Source of the DNA: Pararhizobium mangrovi
GTDB lineage: Bacteria; Pseudomonadota; Alphaproteobacteria; Rhizobiales; Rhizobiaceae
Assembly: GCF_006516965.1 (NCBI RefSeq)
Contig: NZ_VHLH01000013.1
Coordinates: 53,722 to 117,721 of the forward strand
DNA: 64,000 nucleotides
Direction of reading: 5' to 3'
The notes beneath the pieces are model-generated. The model did no database searches, was not told the origin of the DNA, and saw nothing but the letters and a program-made list of their open reading frames with translations. Positions 41,942-50,677 of the stretch are shown here, piece by piece. Positions within the stretch are counted from its first letter, which is position 1; every line of letters starts with the position of its first letter. The position numbers and the translations under genes are program-made.

Positions 41942-42639
41942 TCGGATCGACGCAGGCCTTCGAGCGCACGCTCGTCGTCGCGCCCCACCCGGACGACGAG
42001 GTTCTGGGTGCCGGCGGGACCATGGCGGCCCTCACGCAAGCCGGTTGTTCGGTCTTCGTTGCCGTGGTGACCACCGGAAAGGCGCCGGACTTCGACATGC
42101 GCCAGGTCACTACGGTGCGCGAAGAATGCGCACGGGCCCATGAAAAGTTGGGCGTGCGGGAAACGCTCTGGCTCGATCAGCCGGCAGCCCGACTGTCCGA
42201 AGTCGCCCATGTCGAACTGAATGCAGCGCTTTCGGGCGTCGTCGACGCCGTCCGCCCGGGAGCGCTCGTCCTGCCATTCGTCGGCGACATTCACATGGAC
42301 CACCAACTGACCTTTCTATCGGGCCTTGTGGCGGCACGACCGCACGGACCGAAGTTCCCTCCCCTCGTGCTTGCCTATGAAACGCTTTCGGAAACGAACT
42401 GGAACGCGCCGTATCTCAGCCCGTCCTTCCAGCCGAATTACTTCGTCGACATCTCTTCGACCATCGATCTCAAGCTCGATGCGATGGCGGCCTTTTCATC
42501 GCAGGTCCGCTCCTTTCCGCACGAGCGTTCGATCGAGGCCCTGGAGGCGTTGGCCGTCATGCGTGGTGTCACTGTCGGCTGCGCGGCTGCGGAAGCCTTT
42601 GTCCTGCTTCGTAATGTCATCAATTTCGAATTGGCATGA
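41938..42639 (+). CDS. PIG-L/LmbE-family zinc deacetylase
   Basis: 233-aa enzyme that removes acetyl from an N-acetyl amino sugar or a glycolipid. Motif I VVAPHPDDEVLGAGGTM (His16, Asp18, Asp19 region) binds zinc; motif II is DIHMDHQLTF with two His. GTG start at 41938 overlaps the formyltransferase stop (GTGA), with GGGAG 7 nt upstream. A deacetylase next to a formyltransferase suggests removal of acetyl and replacement by formyl on the same amino group. Confidence 0.85.
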   Translation: MIGSTQAFERTLVVAPHPDDEVLGAGGTMAALTQAGCSVFVAVVTTGKAPDFDMRQVTTVREECARAHEKLGVRETLWLDQPAARLSEVAHVELNAALSGVVDAVRPGALVLPFVGDIHMDHQLTFLSGLVAARPHGPKFPPLVLAYETLSETNWNAPYLSPSFQPNYFVDISSTIDLKLDAMAAFSSQVRSFPHERSIEALEALAVMRGVTVGCAAAEAFVLLRNVINFELA

Positions 42640-42652
42640 AAGGAGACGACCG

Positions 42653-43942
42653 ATGACCATCTGGCCGCAATTCGACGACGAGCAGATCACGGACGTGGTC
42701 GCCGTACTCAAATCCGGCAAGGTCAATGCCTGGACGGGCTCGAATGTCGCGAAATTCGAGAAGGCTTACGCCGATCTCCTCGGCCGAAATCACGCCATTG
42801 CGCTGGCCAACGGAACGGTGGCGCTCGACGTGGCCCTTTACGCCATCGGTCTCAAACCCGGCGACGAGGTCGTCGTGACACCGAGAAGCTTCGTGGCTTC
42901 GGCGTCCTGCGTTCCGATGGCGGGCGGCGTGCCGGTCTTCGCCGATGTCGATCCGGTAAGCCAGTCGATTACGGCCGAAACGATCGCGGCGGTCGTCACG
43001 CCGCGTACGCGCGCCATCATCGTCGTTCATCTCGGCGGCTGGCCTGCCGACATGGAGCCGATCCTGGAGCTTGCCAGGCGTCATGGTCTGATGGTCATCG
43101 AGGACTGCGCGCAGGCCCACGGTGCGGAATATCACGGGCGACCGGTCGGAAGCTGGGGCGACATCGCCGTCTTCTCGTTCTGTCAGGACAAGATCATCAC
43201 GACGGGCGGCGAAGGCGGGCTGGTGGTCATGGACGATGAAAACCTGTGGGACCGCGCATGGAGCCGCAAGGATCACGGAAAGTCGCATTCGACGGTTCAT
43301 CGCGACGATCATGCGCCGGGCTTCCGGTGGCTGCACGAAACCTTCGGCTCGAACTACAGGATGATGGAGATACAGGCTGCGATCGGCTTGAAACAGCTCG
43401 AGCGGTTGTCTGCCTGGCATGATGCGCGTACGGCCAATGCGCATGTTCTCGCGACGGGCTTTTCCCGGCTTCCCGCGCTTCGCACTCCCCTGCCGCCACC
43501 CGACATTCGTCATGCATGGTATCGGTTCTACAGCTTCGTACGTCCCGAGCGACTGAAGCCGCAATGGACCCGCGATCGCATCATGGATGCCGTCAGTTCC
43601 GCAGGCGTCGCGTGCTACGTCGGAACGTGCCCCGAAATATACCGGGAAAAGGCCTTCTACGAAAACGGCCTTGCTCCGCCGCAGCGCCTGCCGAACGCGG
43701 CCGTATTGGGCACGACCGGCCTGGCGTTCCTCGTGGATCCCTGCCAGTCGCCGCTCGATATGAAACGGACTGTCGATGTCGTGACCGCCACGATGCGGCA
43801 GGCGACGCTCGGCGTCATACCATCCTTGAGACGGACCAAACGGTACAATCTGGACGTCGCACCGGCAATCGAATCGGGTGCTTTCGATGACAAAAATTAC
43901 AATTCTCGTGTCCTCGGCCGGCCGTCGGGTAGCGCTCATTGA
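42653..43942 (+). CDS. DegT/DnrJ/EryC1-family sugar aminotransferase
   Basis: 429-aa PLP aminotransferase making an amino sugar from a nucleotide-linked keto sugar. PLP contacts LANGTVALDVALYAIGL (51-67) and VIEDCAQAHGAEY (148-160) are present, and Schiff-base Lys180 (FSFCQDKIITTGGEGG) is intact, unlike the His-type paralogue at 20391. C-terminal HAWYRFYSFVRPE and VDPCQSPLDMKRTV. AGGAG lies 7 nt before the ATG. Its last 56 bp overlap the next gene; the C-terminal tail (ESGAFDDKNYNSRVLG) is unusual and may result from that overlap. Confidence 0.87.
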   Translation: MTIWPQFDDEQITDVVAVLKSGKVNAWTGSNVAKFEKAYADLLGRNHAIALANGTVALDVALYAIGLKPGDEVVVTPRSFVASASCVPMAGGVPVFADVDPVSQSITAETIAAVVTPRTRAIIVVHLGGWPADMEPILELARRHGLMVIEDCAQAHGAEYHGRPVGSWGDIAVFSFCQDKIITTGGEGGLVVMDDENLWDRAWSRKDHGKSHSTVHRDDHAPGFRWLHETFGSNYRMMEIQAAIGLKQLERLSAWHDARTANAHVLATGFSRLPALRTPLPPPDIRHAWYRFYSFVRPERLKPQWTRDRIMDAVSSAGVACYVGTCPEIYREKAFYENGLAPPQRLPNAAVLGTTGLAFLVDPCQSPLDMKRTVDVVTATMRQATLGVIPSLRRTKRYNLDVAPAIESGAFDDKNYNSRVLGRPSGSAH

Positions 43943-44867
43943 GTGCTTTCGCGAGTCCGCGCGTGCGGCCGGGCTCGAACTCGAAGTTCTCGCCTGTGAT
44001 ATCGAGCCCGCACTGAGCGCGGCATGCCAGGCGGCCGATCGTGCCCTGCCGGTGCCACGGTGCGACGATCCTCGGTTCATCGAGACGCTTCTCGAGATTG
44101 CGCAGCGGTTCGGCGTCGACCTGCTCGTCCCAACGATCGACCCCGAACTCATGCCGCTGTCGGTCGCGGCCGATCGTTTCGCCGCTATCGGCACGCAGGT
44201 GCATGTCAGCCCGCCTGCGACGATCGAGATCGTTCGAGACAAGCTTCGCACTGCGCAGGTACTTGGCGCGGCAAACGTTCCTGTACCGAGGACCGCCTCG
44301 CTCGAGGCGGCACGCGCAATGGCGTCCGATTTCGATTGGCCCGCTTTCGTGAAGCCCGCCGGCGGCAGCGCGAGCCGCGGAATCCGTATCGTCCAATCGC
44401 CGTCGCAGCTCCCCCACGGCACGGAAGAGCCGATGATCCTTCAGCAATTGCTGAAGGGACCGGAATACACCGTCAACATGTTCGTCGACCGGGACGGCGA
44501 GCTTCGAAGCGCGGTCGCGCACCAGCGCCTTCGAATTCGTGCAGGAGAAGTCGAAAAGGGGCGCACTAAACGCCACCCGGTCTTCCGCGAGCTCGCCGAA
44601 GGCATCCTTCGCGCAATGCCCCAGATGCGCGGTGTCCTGTGTTTCCAGGTGATCGACGACCCGCAAGCGGGTCCCATGGTTTTCGAGATCAATGCGCGCT
44701 TCGGCGGCGGCTATCCACTGGCTCATCGGGCAGGAGCCGAGTTCACGCGGTGGCTGCTCGAGGAAACGGCTGGCCTTCCATCCCGAATGCACGACGACTG
44801 GCTCTCCGACGTGCTCATGCTGCGCTACGACGCTGCTTTTTTCCCAACACAAACGGTCCAGCTATGA
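43887..44867 (+). CDS. ATP-grasp ligase-like protein
   Basis: 326-aa ATP-grasp enzyme. It has a preATP-grasp domain (MTKITILVSSAGRRVALIECF, then CDIEPALSAACQAAD), an ATP-binding domain with Lys156 and the glycine-rich loop VKPAGGSASRGIRIV, and the metal-binding end MVFEINARFGGGYPLAH (Glu267, Asn269, Arg271). Such enzymes join a carboxylate to an amine through an acyl phosphate. The neighbours make an amino sugar, so formation of an amide on it (for example with an amino acid) is a reasonable inference. It starts within the last 56 bp of the aminotransferase gene and overlaps the HAD gene by 4 bp. Confidence 0.85.
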   Translation: MTKITILVSSAGRRVALIECFRESARAAGLELEVLACDIEPALSAACQAADRALPVPRCDDPRFIETLLEIAQRFGVDLLVPTIDPELMPLSVAADRFAAIGTQVHVSPPATIEIVRDKLRTAQVLGAANVPVPRTASLEAARAMASDFDWPAFVKPAGGSASRGIRIVQSPSQLPHGTEEPMILQQLLKGPEYTVNMFVDRDGELRSAVAHQRLRIRAGEVEKGRTKRHPVFRELAEGILRAMPQMRGVLCFQVIDDPQAGPMVFEINARFGGGYPLAHRAGAEFTRWLLEETAGLPSRMHDDWLSDVLMLRYDAAFFPTQTVQL

Positions 44868-45688
44868 GCAGTGACCGCATGGTGATCGCCTTCGATCTGG
44901 ACGACACGCTCTATCTCGAGCGCGACTTTGCCTTTTCCGGGTTCAAGGCCGGCGAAGCATTCCTTTTCCGGCGGCTCGGCGTAGGCGGCCTGGCAGCGCA
45001 TTGCGAACATCTCTTCGATTGCGCGGATCGCTCGCGCATTTTCGACGTTGCCCTGGTGCGTCTCGGCCTGCCTGCCGATCCCGAGCTCGTCGCGGCGCTC
45101 GTGAATGTCTACCGCACCCACGCTCCGGCCATTTCCCTGGCCCCGGACGCACGACGGTTTTTCCAGAACAGGCATCCGCGGCTTCGCACCGCCTTGATCA
45201 CGGATGGTCCCGCAACGACGCAGGCGGCGAAGATCGACCGGCTCGGCCTCGACGGGATAATCGACAGGATCATCCTGACCGATCTCCTCGGTCCCGGCCG
45301 GGAAAAGCCGCATCCGGCAGCCTATGCGCTCGTCGAAGAGTGGGCGGGACCGGGAGCCGGCCGTCTCGTTTACGTCGCGGACAATCCGCTCAAGGATTTC
45401 GTCACCGCGAAAGCGCGTGGATGGTGGACGATCGGCATCGAGCGGCGGGGACGCGTTCACATGGTCGAGCCTCCCGACACGGCGCACGCGCCGCATTCTT
45501 TCATCCAGGACCTCGACGACCTGAACCACGCGATCGGCGACCTTTCACGTCGCCACCGGTATGCGGCACGCGGTACCGCTCCCGCACCCGTTCGCACTCA
45601 ACGTCCCGGCACTCATCAACGGCTCGAGAGCGTTCGCAAGGCGGATACGATCGAGAATCTCCTCCCGCCCATACGCCGGAACGGGTGA
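44864..45688 (+). CDS. HAD-superfamily hydrolase
   Basis: 274-aa phosphatase-like protein. Motif I FDLDDTLYLERDF (Asp11, Asp13), motif II TALITDGPATT, motif III Lys in GREKPHPAAY, and motif IV VADNPLKDF (Asn in place of the second Asp). The helical cap lies between motifs I and II. A tail of about 45 residues after 230 (RHRYAARGTAP...) is extra. Coupled by overlap to the ATP-grasp gene; it may remove a phosphate from the sugar or an activated intermediate. No specific substrate. Confidence 0.85.
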   Translation: MSSDRMVIAFDLDDTLYLERDFAFSGFKAGEAFLFRRLGVGGLAAHCEHLFDCADRSRIFDVALVRLGLPADPELVAALVNVYRTHAPAISLAPDARRFFQNRHPRLRTALITDGPATTQAAKIDRLGLDGIIDRIILTDLLGPGREKPHPAAYALVEEWAGPGAGRLVYVADNPLKDFVTAKARGWWTIGIERRGRVHMVEPPDTAHAPHSFIQDLDDLNHAIGDLSRRHRYAARGTAPAPVRTQRPGTHQRLESVRKADTIENLLPPIRRNG

Positions 45689-45691
45689 GAG

Positions 45692-47089
45692 ATGGCCGTG
45701 CCGGCAATCCTGCACGACAGAATAAGACGGATCCTTCAGGGAAGAGGAGGAGCGGCTGGCGAACGGCTGGTCAACATCGGTCACCTGCTTACCGGCAATG
45801 TCTTCGGCTCGTTTCTCGGCATGCTCGCCTTCATGCTGACGGCGCGCGCGCTCGGGCCGCACGACTACGGCCGTCTCGCACTGACATTCAGCTATATCCG
45901 GGCCGTTCAACTGCTGATCGCCTTCCAGTCCTGGCAGCCGCTGATCAAGTACGGCGCCGAGTTGCACGGGCGAAGTCACGAACCCGACTATCGCGCGCTG
46001 ATGAAATTCGGCCTGATGGTCGATATCGGAGCGGCGATGGCCGCATTTCTCGTCGCCGTCTGCGGCGCGTTTTTATTCGGCAGCATTCTCGGCATCAGCA
46101 AGGACATGCTGACCTGGGTGCTCATCTACGCCACGACCCTTGCCTTCCAGATCAACGGCATGCCGACGGCGGTGCTGCGGCTCGCCGGCCGGTTCCGGCT
46201 TACGGCATACGGTCCGCTGGCAGGCACGAGCTTCCGGGTCGTGCTGTGCCTGGTCGGACTGCTGACCGGCGCGGGGCCGCTTTATTTCGTCGTCCTGTGG
46301 ACGATCACGCAGATCGGCGGTGCGGTATCCATCCTCGTGCTGGCACTCTTCGAACTGCACCGTCAGGGGGTCCGCCAGCTGATGTCCGCGCCGCTTGCAG
46401 GTGTCACCCGTAAATTCGAGGGACTGCTCGGCTTCACCATCGGGTCCAATCTGGAACTCAGCATACGGTCGAGCACCAACGAGTTCGATACCCTTCTCGT
46501 CGGCTTTCTTGCCGGGCCGTCACCCGCCGGTTTCTACCAGATAACGAAGCGCCTTGCGCGAATGGTCCTGCAGCTCGGCGCCCAGGTCCAGGCGGTTCTC
46601 TATCCCGACATCGCCAGGATCTGGGCCCGTGGCGAACTGAAGGAACTGCACCGGGCCGTCTTGCAGACCTTCGTCATGCTTGCCGGTTTCGGTGTGCTCG
46701 TCGTTGGCCTGACTGCAATCGGCATTCGTCCGATCATCATCCATACGGCAGGCACTTCGTTCGCGGCGGCTGCGCCGCTGGCCGTCGTTCAGATGATCGC
46801 GGCAGCCATCATGCTGTCGGGCGGTGTCCTGCGCTCCGCTCTGCTCGCCATGGGGCGACAGCCGACAGTCCTGCGGATCGTCATCGTGGCGACCATCATC
46901 TTTCAATTGGTCGCCGTATCGGCGATCCCGATCGTCGGCGCCATGGGAGCGAACCTGGCGCATATGGTAATGGCGCTCATCATGGTTTCCTGTCTCTGGT
47001 TCGTCTATCGGCGCATGATCCAGGCTGGAAAGCCCGGCGATCCCGACACGCAGACGCAGTCTACGGATGCGGCGATGACACCGTCGTAA
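45692..47089 (+). CDS. Oligosaccharide flippase (Wzx-like)
   Basis: 465-aa MATE/Wzx-type membrane protein with about 12-14 spans. N-terminus GHLLTGNVFGSFLGMLAFML and ARALGPHDYGRLALTFSY are the signature first helices; FQSWQPLIKYGAEL follows, and LSIRSSTNEFDTLLVGFLAGP appears in the second half. It moves the lipid-linked repeat unit across the inner membrane. Its start is 3 bp after the HAD stop. Polar C-terminal tail rich in Asp, Thr and Gln. Confidence 0.9.
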   Translation: MAVPAILHDRIRRILQGRGGAAGERLVNIGHLLTGNVFGSFLGMLAFMLTARALGPHDYGRLALTFSYIRAVQLLIAFQSWQPLIKYGAELHGRSHEPDYRALMKFGLMVDIGAAMAAFLVAVCGAFLFGSILGISKDMLTWVLIYATTLAFQINGMPTAVLRLAGRFRLTAYGPLAGTSFRVVLCLVGLLTGAGPLYFVVLWTITQIGGAVSILVLALFELHRQGVRQLMSAPLAGVTRKFEGLLGFTIGSNLELSIRSSTNEFDTLLVGFLAGPSPAGFYQITKRLARMVLQLGAQVQAVLYPDIARIWARGELKELHRAVLQTFVMLAGFGVLVVGLTAIGIRPIIIHTAGTSFAAAAPLAVVQMIAAAIMLSGGVLRSALLAMGRQPTVLRIVIVATIIFQLVAVSAIPIVGAMGANLAHMVMALIMVSCLWFVYRRMIQAGKPGDPDTQTQSTDAAMTPS

Positions 47090-47191
47090 GCTCCAGGGTC
47101 CATTGCGGACTTTCCCGACATGCAAATCGAGCGGCGACGGTCTTGATTGTCCCGATGGGGTTCGCTGGAAACGCCGCCGGGTGGAAGAAAC

Positions 47192-48400
47192 ATGACATAT
47201 TCGCCGCGCGTCGTGTGCTTTCCCTTCGTCGGCGACGATATCGGCGGGAGCCATCTGTCGACGATCAAGCTGATCGAAGCGCTGGACAGGAAGCGCTACA
47301 CGCCGCTTGTCGTGCTGCATACATCCGAAGGCCCCGTCGCATCCGTTCTCGCTGAACACGGCCTGCCATTCGTCGAAGCGCCGTTCCGTCCGCTGCCCTC
47401 GCGCCGGGGCGTGGGCAATCGAACCGTCAAGGCGTTGCGTAATCTCGTCGGTTTCACGCTTGCCGCCGCACGTCCCCTTGCACGTTTCCTGAAGGAGCGG
47501 GACGTCGATATCGTTCACACGAACGACGGACGCATTCATCTTGCCTGGGCGGTACCGGCAAAGCTCGCCCATGCGCACCACGTCTGGCATCACCGCGGCG
47601 ATCCGAATGCGTGGGGCATAAATTATCTGGCACCGATTTTCGCCGACCGGATCGTCACCGTTTCGCGGTTTGCGACGCCACGGCGACCCCTTCTGCCCTT
47701 CGGCTGCGAAGTCGCAGTCGTTCACAGCCCCTTCGATCCCCCTTCGACGAATATGGAAAGGTCCGTCGCGAAAAATCCGATCCGGGAAGAACTCGGATGT
47801 TCGCCGGAAACGCGCCTTCTCGGTTATTTCGGCCTCCTGATCAGCCGAAAGCGGCCACTCGGTTTCGTGGAAGCGGTCGCGGCCTTTACACGGCGATACC
47901 CGGACGTGCCGGTCATCGGCCTTCTCTTCGGCGTTCCGGGAAACGAGGAGGCATGGCTCGGCCGGGCCGTCATGCAGCGGGCAACCGAACTGGGCATCGC
48001 CGATCGCATAAGGCTCATGGGGTTTCGTCAGCCGGTCGAGCCATGGATGGGCGCAGTCGATGTGCTTCTCGTGCCGGCGGTGCGCGAGCCCTTCGGCCGC
48101 ACGCTGATCGAGGCGATGATGCTCGGAGTGCCCGTCGTTGCAACGAGGGACGGTGGCAATTGCGAAGCGATCGAAAACGAAAAGACGGGGTTTCTCGTTC
48201 CGGTCGATCGACCGGAAGCGTTTTGCGAACCGGTCCATCGCCTGCTTACCGACCCGGAGTGCCATCGACGGATTACGATGGCGGCGTATGAAGATACCAG
48301 GTCTCGATACGGCCTGAAGAAGCATGTCGAACAGATCGACCGGATCTACAGCCAGCTCGGTGGCCCCTTCGCCGAACCTCGGCCGCTGACGGTTTGCTGA
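47192..48400 (+). CDS. Family 4 glycosyltransferase
   Basis: 402-aa GT-B enzyme. Acceptor domain: VVCFPFVGDDIGGSHLSTIK and VDIVHTNDGRIHLAW. Donor domain: LLGYFGLLISRKRPLGFVEA, REPFGRTLIEAMMLGVPVVA (E-x7-E) and TRDGGNCEAIENEKTGFLV. It probably adds one sugar to the lipid-linked unit. The start at 47192 is preceded by GTGGAAGAAAC; upstream in-frame residues are not convincing. It lies 102 bp after wzx. Confidence 0.85.
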   Translation: MTYSPRVVCFPFVGDDIGGSHLSTIKLIEALDRKRYTPLVVLHTSEGPVASVLAEHGLPFVEAPFRPLPSRRGVGNRTVKALRNLVGFTLAAARPLARFLKERDVDIVHTNDGRIHLAWAVPAKLAHAHHVWHHRGDPNAWGINYLAPIFADRIVTVSRFATPRRPLLPFGCEVAVVHSPFDPPSTNMERSVAKNPIREELGCSPETRLLGYFGLLISRKRPLGFVEAVAAFTRRYPDVPVIGLLFGVPGNEEAWLGRAVMQRATELGIADRIRLMGFRQPVEPWMGAVDVLLVPAVREPFGRTLIEAMMLGVPVVATRDGGNCEAIENEKTGFLVPVDRPEAFCEPVHRLLTDPECHRRITMAAYEDTRSRYGLKKHVEQIDRIYSQLGGPFAEPRPLTVC

Positions 48401-48515
48401 ATTCGCCGGAGACGTCGAACGATCGGCGGAAAAACCTGTCACGACCCGATTGTCGCACTGACATACGATGCCACGCATCGAAGCCCTGCCCTTTCGATCC
48501 AGACGATTGATCATC

Positions 48516-49466
48516 ATGCTTGTCACTTTGAAGGAGTGCGAAGAGATCCTGCGCTGCCCGCGCAGCGGCGACCGTCTCGTATCTGCCGAGCGTGACGGAT
48601 TGCGGACGGAGCATAGCGAGAGCGAAGAGGATGTCGTCTATCCCGTCGTTGCGGGAACTCCGATCCTCATCGATTTCTCGGACTCCGTTCTCGACCGTAA
48701 GGCGTTGCTCGAGCGCGCCGGAACGAGCGCCTTGCATCGCCCCCGTTACGGACGCGTTGCGGGGTTGATCAAACGGCTGCTGTCGCCGGCCAAGAAGACG
48801 ACGCGGGAAAACGTCGAAGCGCTCATACGCGAGCTTTCATCGCTCCCCGGCAAGAGCCGGGTTCTGGTCGTGGGCGGGGGAAGCATCGGCCAGGGAATGG
48901 AACGGCTTTACCAAGATCCCGGTCTGGAAGTCGTCGGGTTCGATATCTACGGCTCGCCGAACGTGCAGTTCATCGCCGACGCTCATCATATCCCGTTGGC
49001 GAGCAATTCGTTCGACGCCGTCGTCGTCCAGGCCGTCCTCGAACACGTTCTCGTACCGGCTCGTGTCGTCGCCGAAATCTGGCGCGTCCTCAAGCCGGAC
49101 GGGATCGTGTACGCGGAAACGCCCTTCATGCAGCAGGTTCACGAAGGCCCCTACGACTTCTCGCGTTTTACCGAAAGCGGCCATCGATATCTGTTCCGCA
49201 ATTTCGAGGTCATCCGTTCCGGAGCGAGCGGCGGTCCGGGCCTGCAGTTCATGTGGGCCGCCGATTATCTCGCCCGCAGCCTCTTCCGCTCCCGCACGGC
49301 GGGAAAGCTCGCCAAGCTCGCGTTCTTCTGGACGCAATACCTCGATGCGGCCATTCCGGCGCGTTACGCGATTGACGGCGCGAGTGGTGTCTACTTCCTG
49401 GGGCGCAAGTCGCAGGTGCCGTTTCCACCCGCCGCGATGGCCTCGTACTACCAGGGCGCCCAGTAG
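48516..49466 (+). CDS. Class I SAM methyltransferase with Trm112-like N-terminal domain
   Basis: 316 aa from the chosen start. N-terminal Trm112p-like segment LKECEEILRCPRSGDRLVSA and VVYPVVAGTPILIDF (about 5-55); SAM domain with VLVVGGGSIGQGMERLY and FDIYGSPNVQFIADAHHIPL; then AVLEHVLVPARVVAEIWRVL and TPFMQQVHEGPYDFSRFTES. Probably O-methylates a sugar of the polysaccharide or caps the chain end. Start is uncertain: ATG at 48516 fits the domain, ATG at 48468 would add 16 residues, and neither has a good ribosome site. Confidence 0.75.
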   Translation: MLVTLKECEEILRCPRSGDRLVSAERDGLRTEHSESEEDVVYPVVAGTPILIDFSDSVLDRKALLERAGTSALHRPRYGRVAGLIKRLLSPAKKTTRENVEALIRELSSLPGKSRVLVVGGGSIGQGMERLYQDPGLEVVGFDIYGSPNVQFIADAHHIPLASNSFDAVVVQAVLEHVLVPARVVAEIWRVLKPDGIVYAETPFMQQVHEGPYDFSRFTESGHRYLFRNFEVIRSGASGGPGLQFMWAADYLARSLFRSRTAGKLAKLAFFWTQYLDAAIPARYAIDGASGVYFLGRKSQVPFPPAAMASYYQGAQ

Positions 49467-49589
49467 CGTGGCTGGTCTCACCGCGTGCGAGGGTCCGCGT
49501 GATTTCTCACCCGGCGACATCGCATCGATGGTCGGCCCGCTCGCTTTCTACCGCTCATGCCTCGTTTCCAATGGAGGTCGTATCCGACA

Positions 49590-50483
49590 ATGATCGATTT
49601 CGCAGATATCGATTTCCTGATCATCGGCGCGACGAAAAGCGCGACGACTTGGCTTCAGCGCTGCCTGCAGGCCGATCCCGCTATCGCCATGCCGGATCCC
49701 GAGCTGCATTATTTCAGTCGCGCCTTCGATCGTGGAGACCAATGGTATCTCGGGCAGTTTCCGGCCGAGGGCCGTGATCGGGTCACCGGCGAGAAATCGA
49801 ACTCCTATCTCGAAAGCCCCAGCGCTGCGCTTCGCATCCACGCACGACTTCCCGACGTCAAGCTCGTCGCCCAGCTCAGAAACCCGATCGAGCGCGCCTA
49901 TTCGGACTATTGCATGATGTATCGGCGCGGCGAGATCGGCCGGGACGTCGCCCGTTATCTCGATCCACGGAACGAAAGCCGGACCCGCCTGCTTTCGGCC
50001 GGCCTCTACTACCAGAACCTGAAGCCGTTCTACGATCGCTTCCCCATGGAAAACATCCTGGTCACCTTCTACGACTCCATCGGCGAAGAACCGCACCGTC
50101 ACCTCGGCACGGTGCGCCGGTTTCTGGGCCTGCCTGCGCAGTTACCCGGCCAGACGCTGCAGCAAAAGCACAAGGACAAGACGATCCCGACGCTCGGCCC
50201 GCGGATGCGGCGGTTCTTCCGGCCCGTGAAGCCGCTCGTGGCACCCCTTCGCCAGACATCCGCTTTCCGCCAGCTCCACCGCACGCTCGCGAGCGAGATT
50301 CGATACAGCGCGATGACCGACGATATCCGGCGGCGCCTCGCCGACTACTATGCCGAGGATTTGGACCAGCTAAGCGCGCTTACCGGAACCGACGTGCCAT
50401 CATCCTGGCTGCGTTCCTTTGCCGTCGATGCCCGATACGATCGAACGCCACCCGACCGCCCTTCGGTTTCGCCGGCTACCTGA
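49590..50483 (+). CDS. Sulfotransferase-family protein
   Basis: 297-aa PAPS-dependent sulfotransferase. The 5'-phosphosulfate loop is FLIIGATKSATTWLQRCL (about 9-26) and the 3'-phosphate region VKLVAQLRNPIERAYSDYCM. FYDSIGEEPHRHLGTVRRFL and QKHKDKTIPTLGPRMRR follow. It probably sulfates a hydroxyl of the surface polysaccharide; rhizobial relatives sulfate lipopolysaccharide or K-antigens. The ATG at 49590 fits the family N-terminus; an ATG at 49557 would add 11 residues. GC content is like its neighbours. Confidence 0.83.
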   Translation: MIDFADIDFLIIGATKSATTWLQRCLQADPAIAMPDPELHYFSRAFDRGDQWYLGQFPAEGRDRVTGEKSNSYLESPSAALRIHARLPDVKLVAQLRNPIERAYSDYCMMYRRGEIGRDVARYLDPRNESRTRLLSAGLYYQNLKPFYDRFPMENILVTFYDSIGEEPHRHLGTVRRFLGLPAQLPGQTLQQKHKDKTIPTLGPRMRRFFRPVKPLVAPLRQTSAFRQLHRTLASEIRYSAMTDDIRRRLADYYAEDLDQLSALTGTDVPSSWLRSFAVDARYDRTPPDRPSVSPAT

Positions 50484-50677
50484 CCGCCAATTCGCGGGGC
50501 TTCAAACGCGCTGTCCGCAAAAATGTGGGTGCCGGCCGCCCGCCCGGCAAACGACGACTGAAATCAGACAGGAAAGATTAGGGGTTTAACTGACGCCCGC
50601 ACGGGAGAAAACCGAGTTCGTCGAAGAAGGATGATTTCGTAAACGTTCCGCACCAAATAAAAATCAGGGAGATCGTT

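Noticed and set aside
46520-48526. Minus-strand open frame of 668 aa opposite the flippase and GT4 genes
   Set aside because: Shadow of plus-strand coding; both plus-strand genes carry clear family motifs, this frame none.
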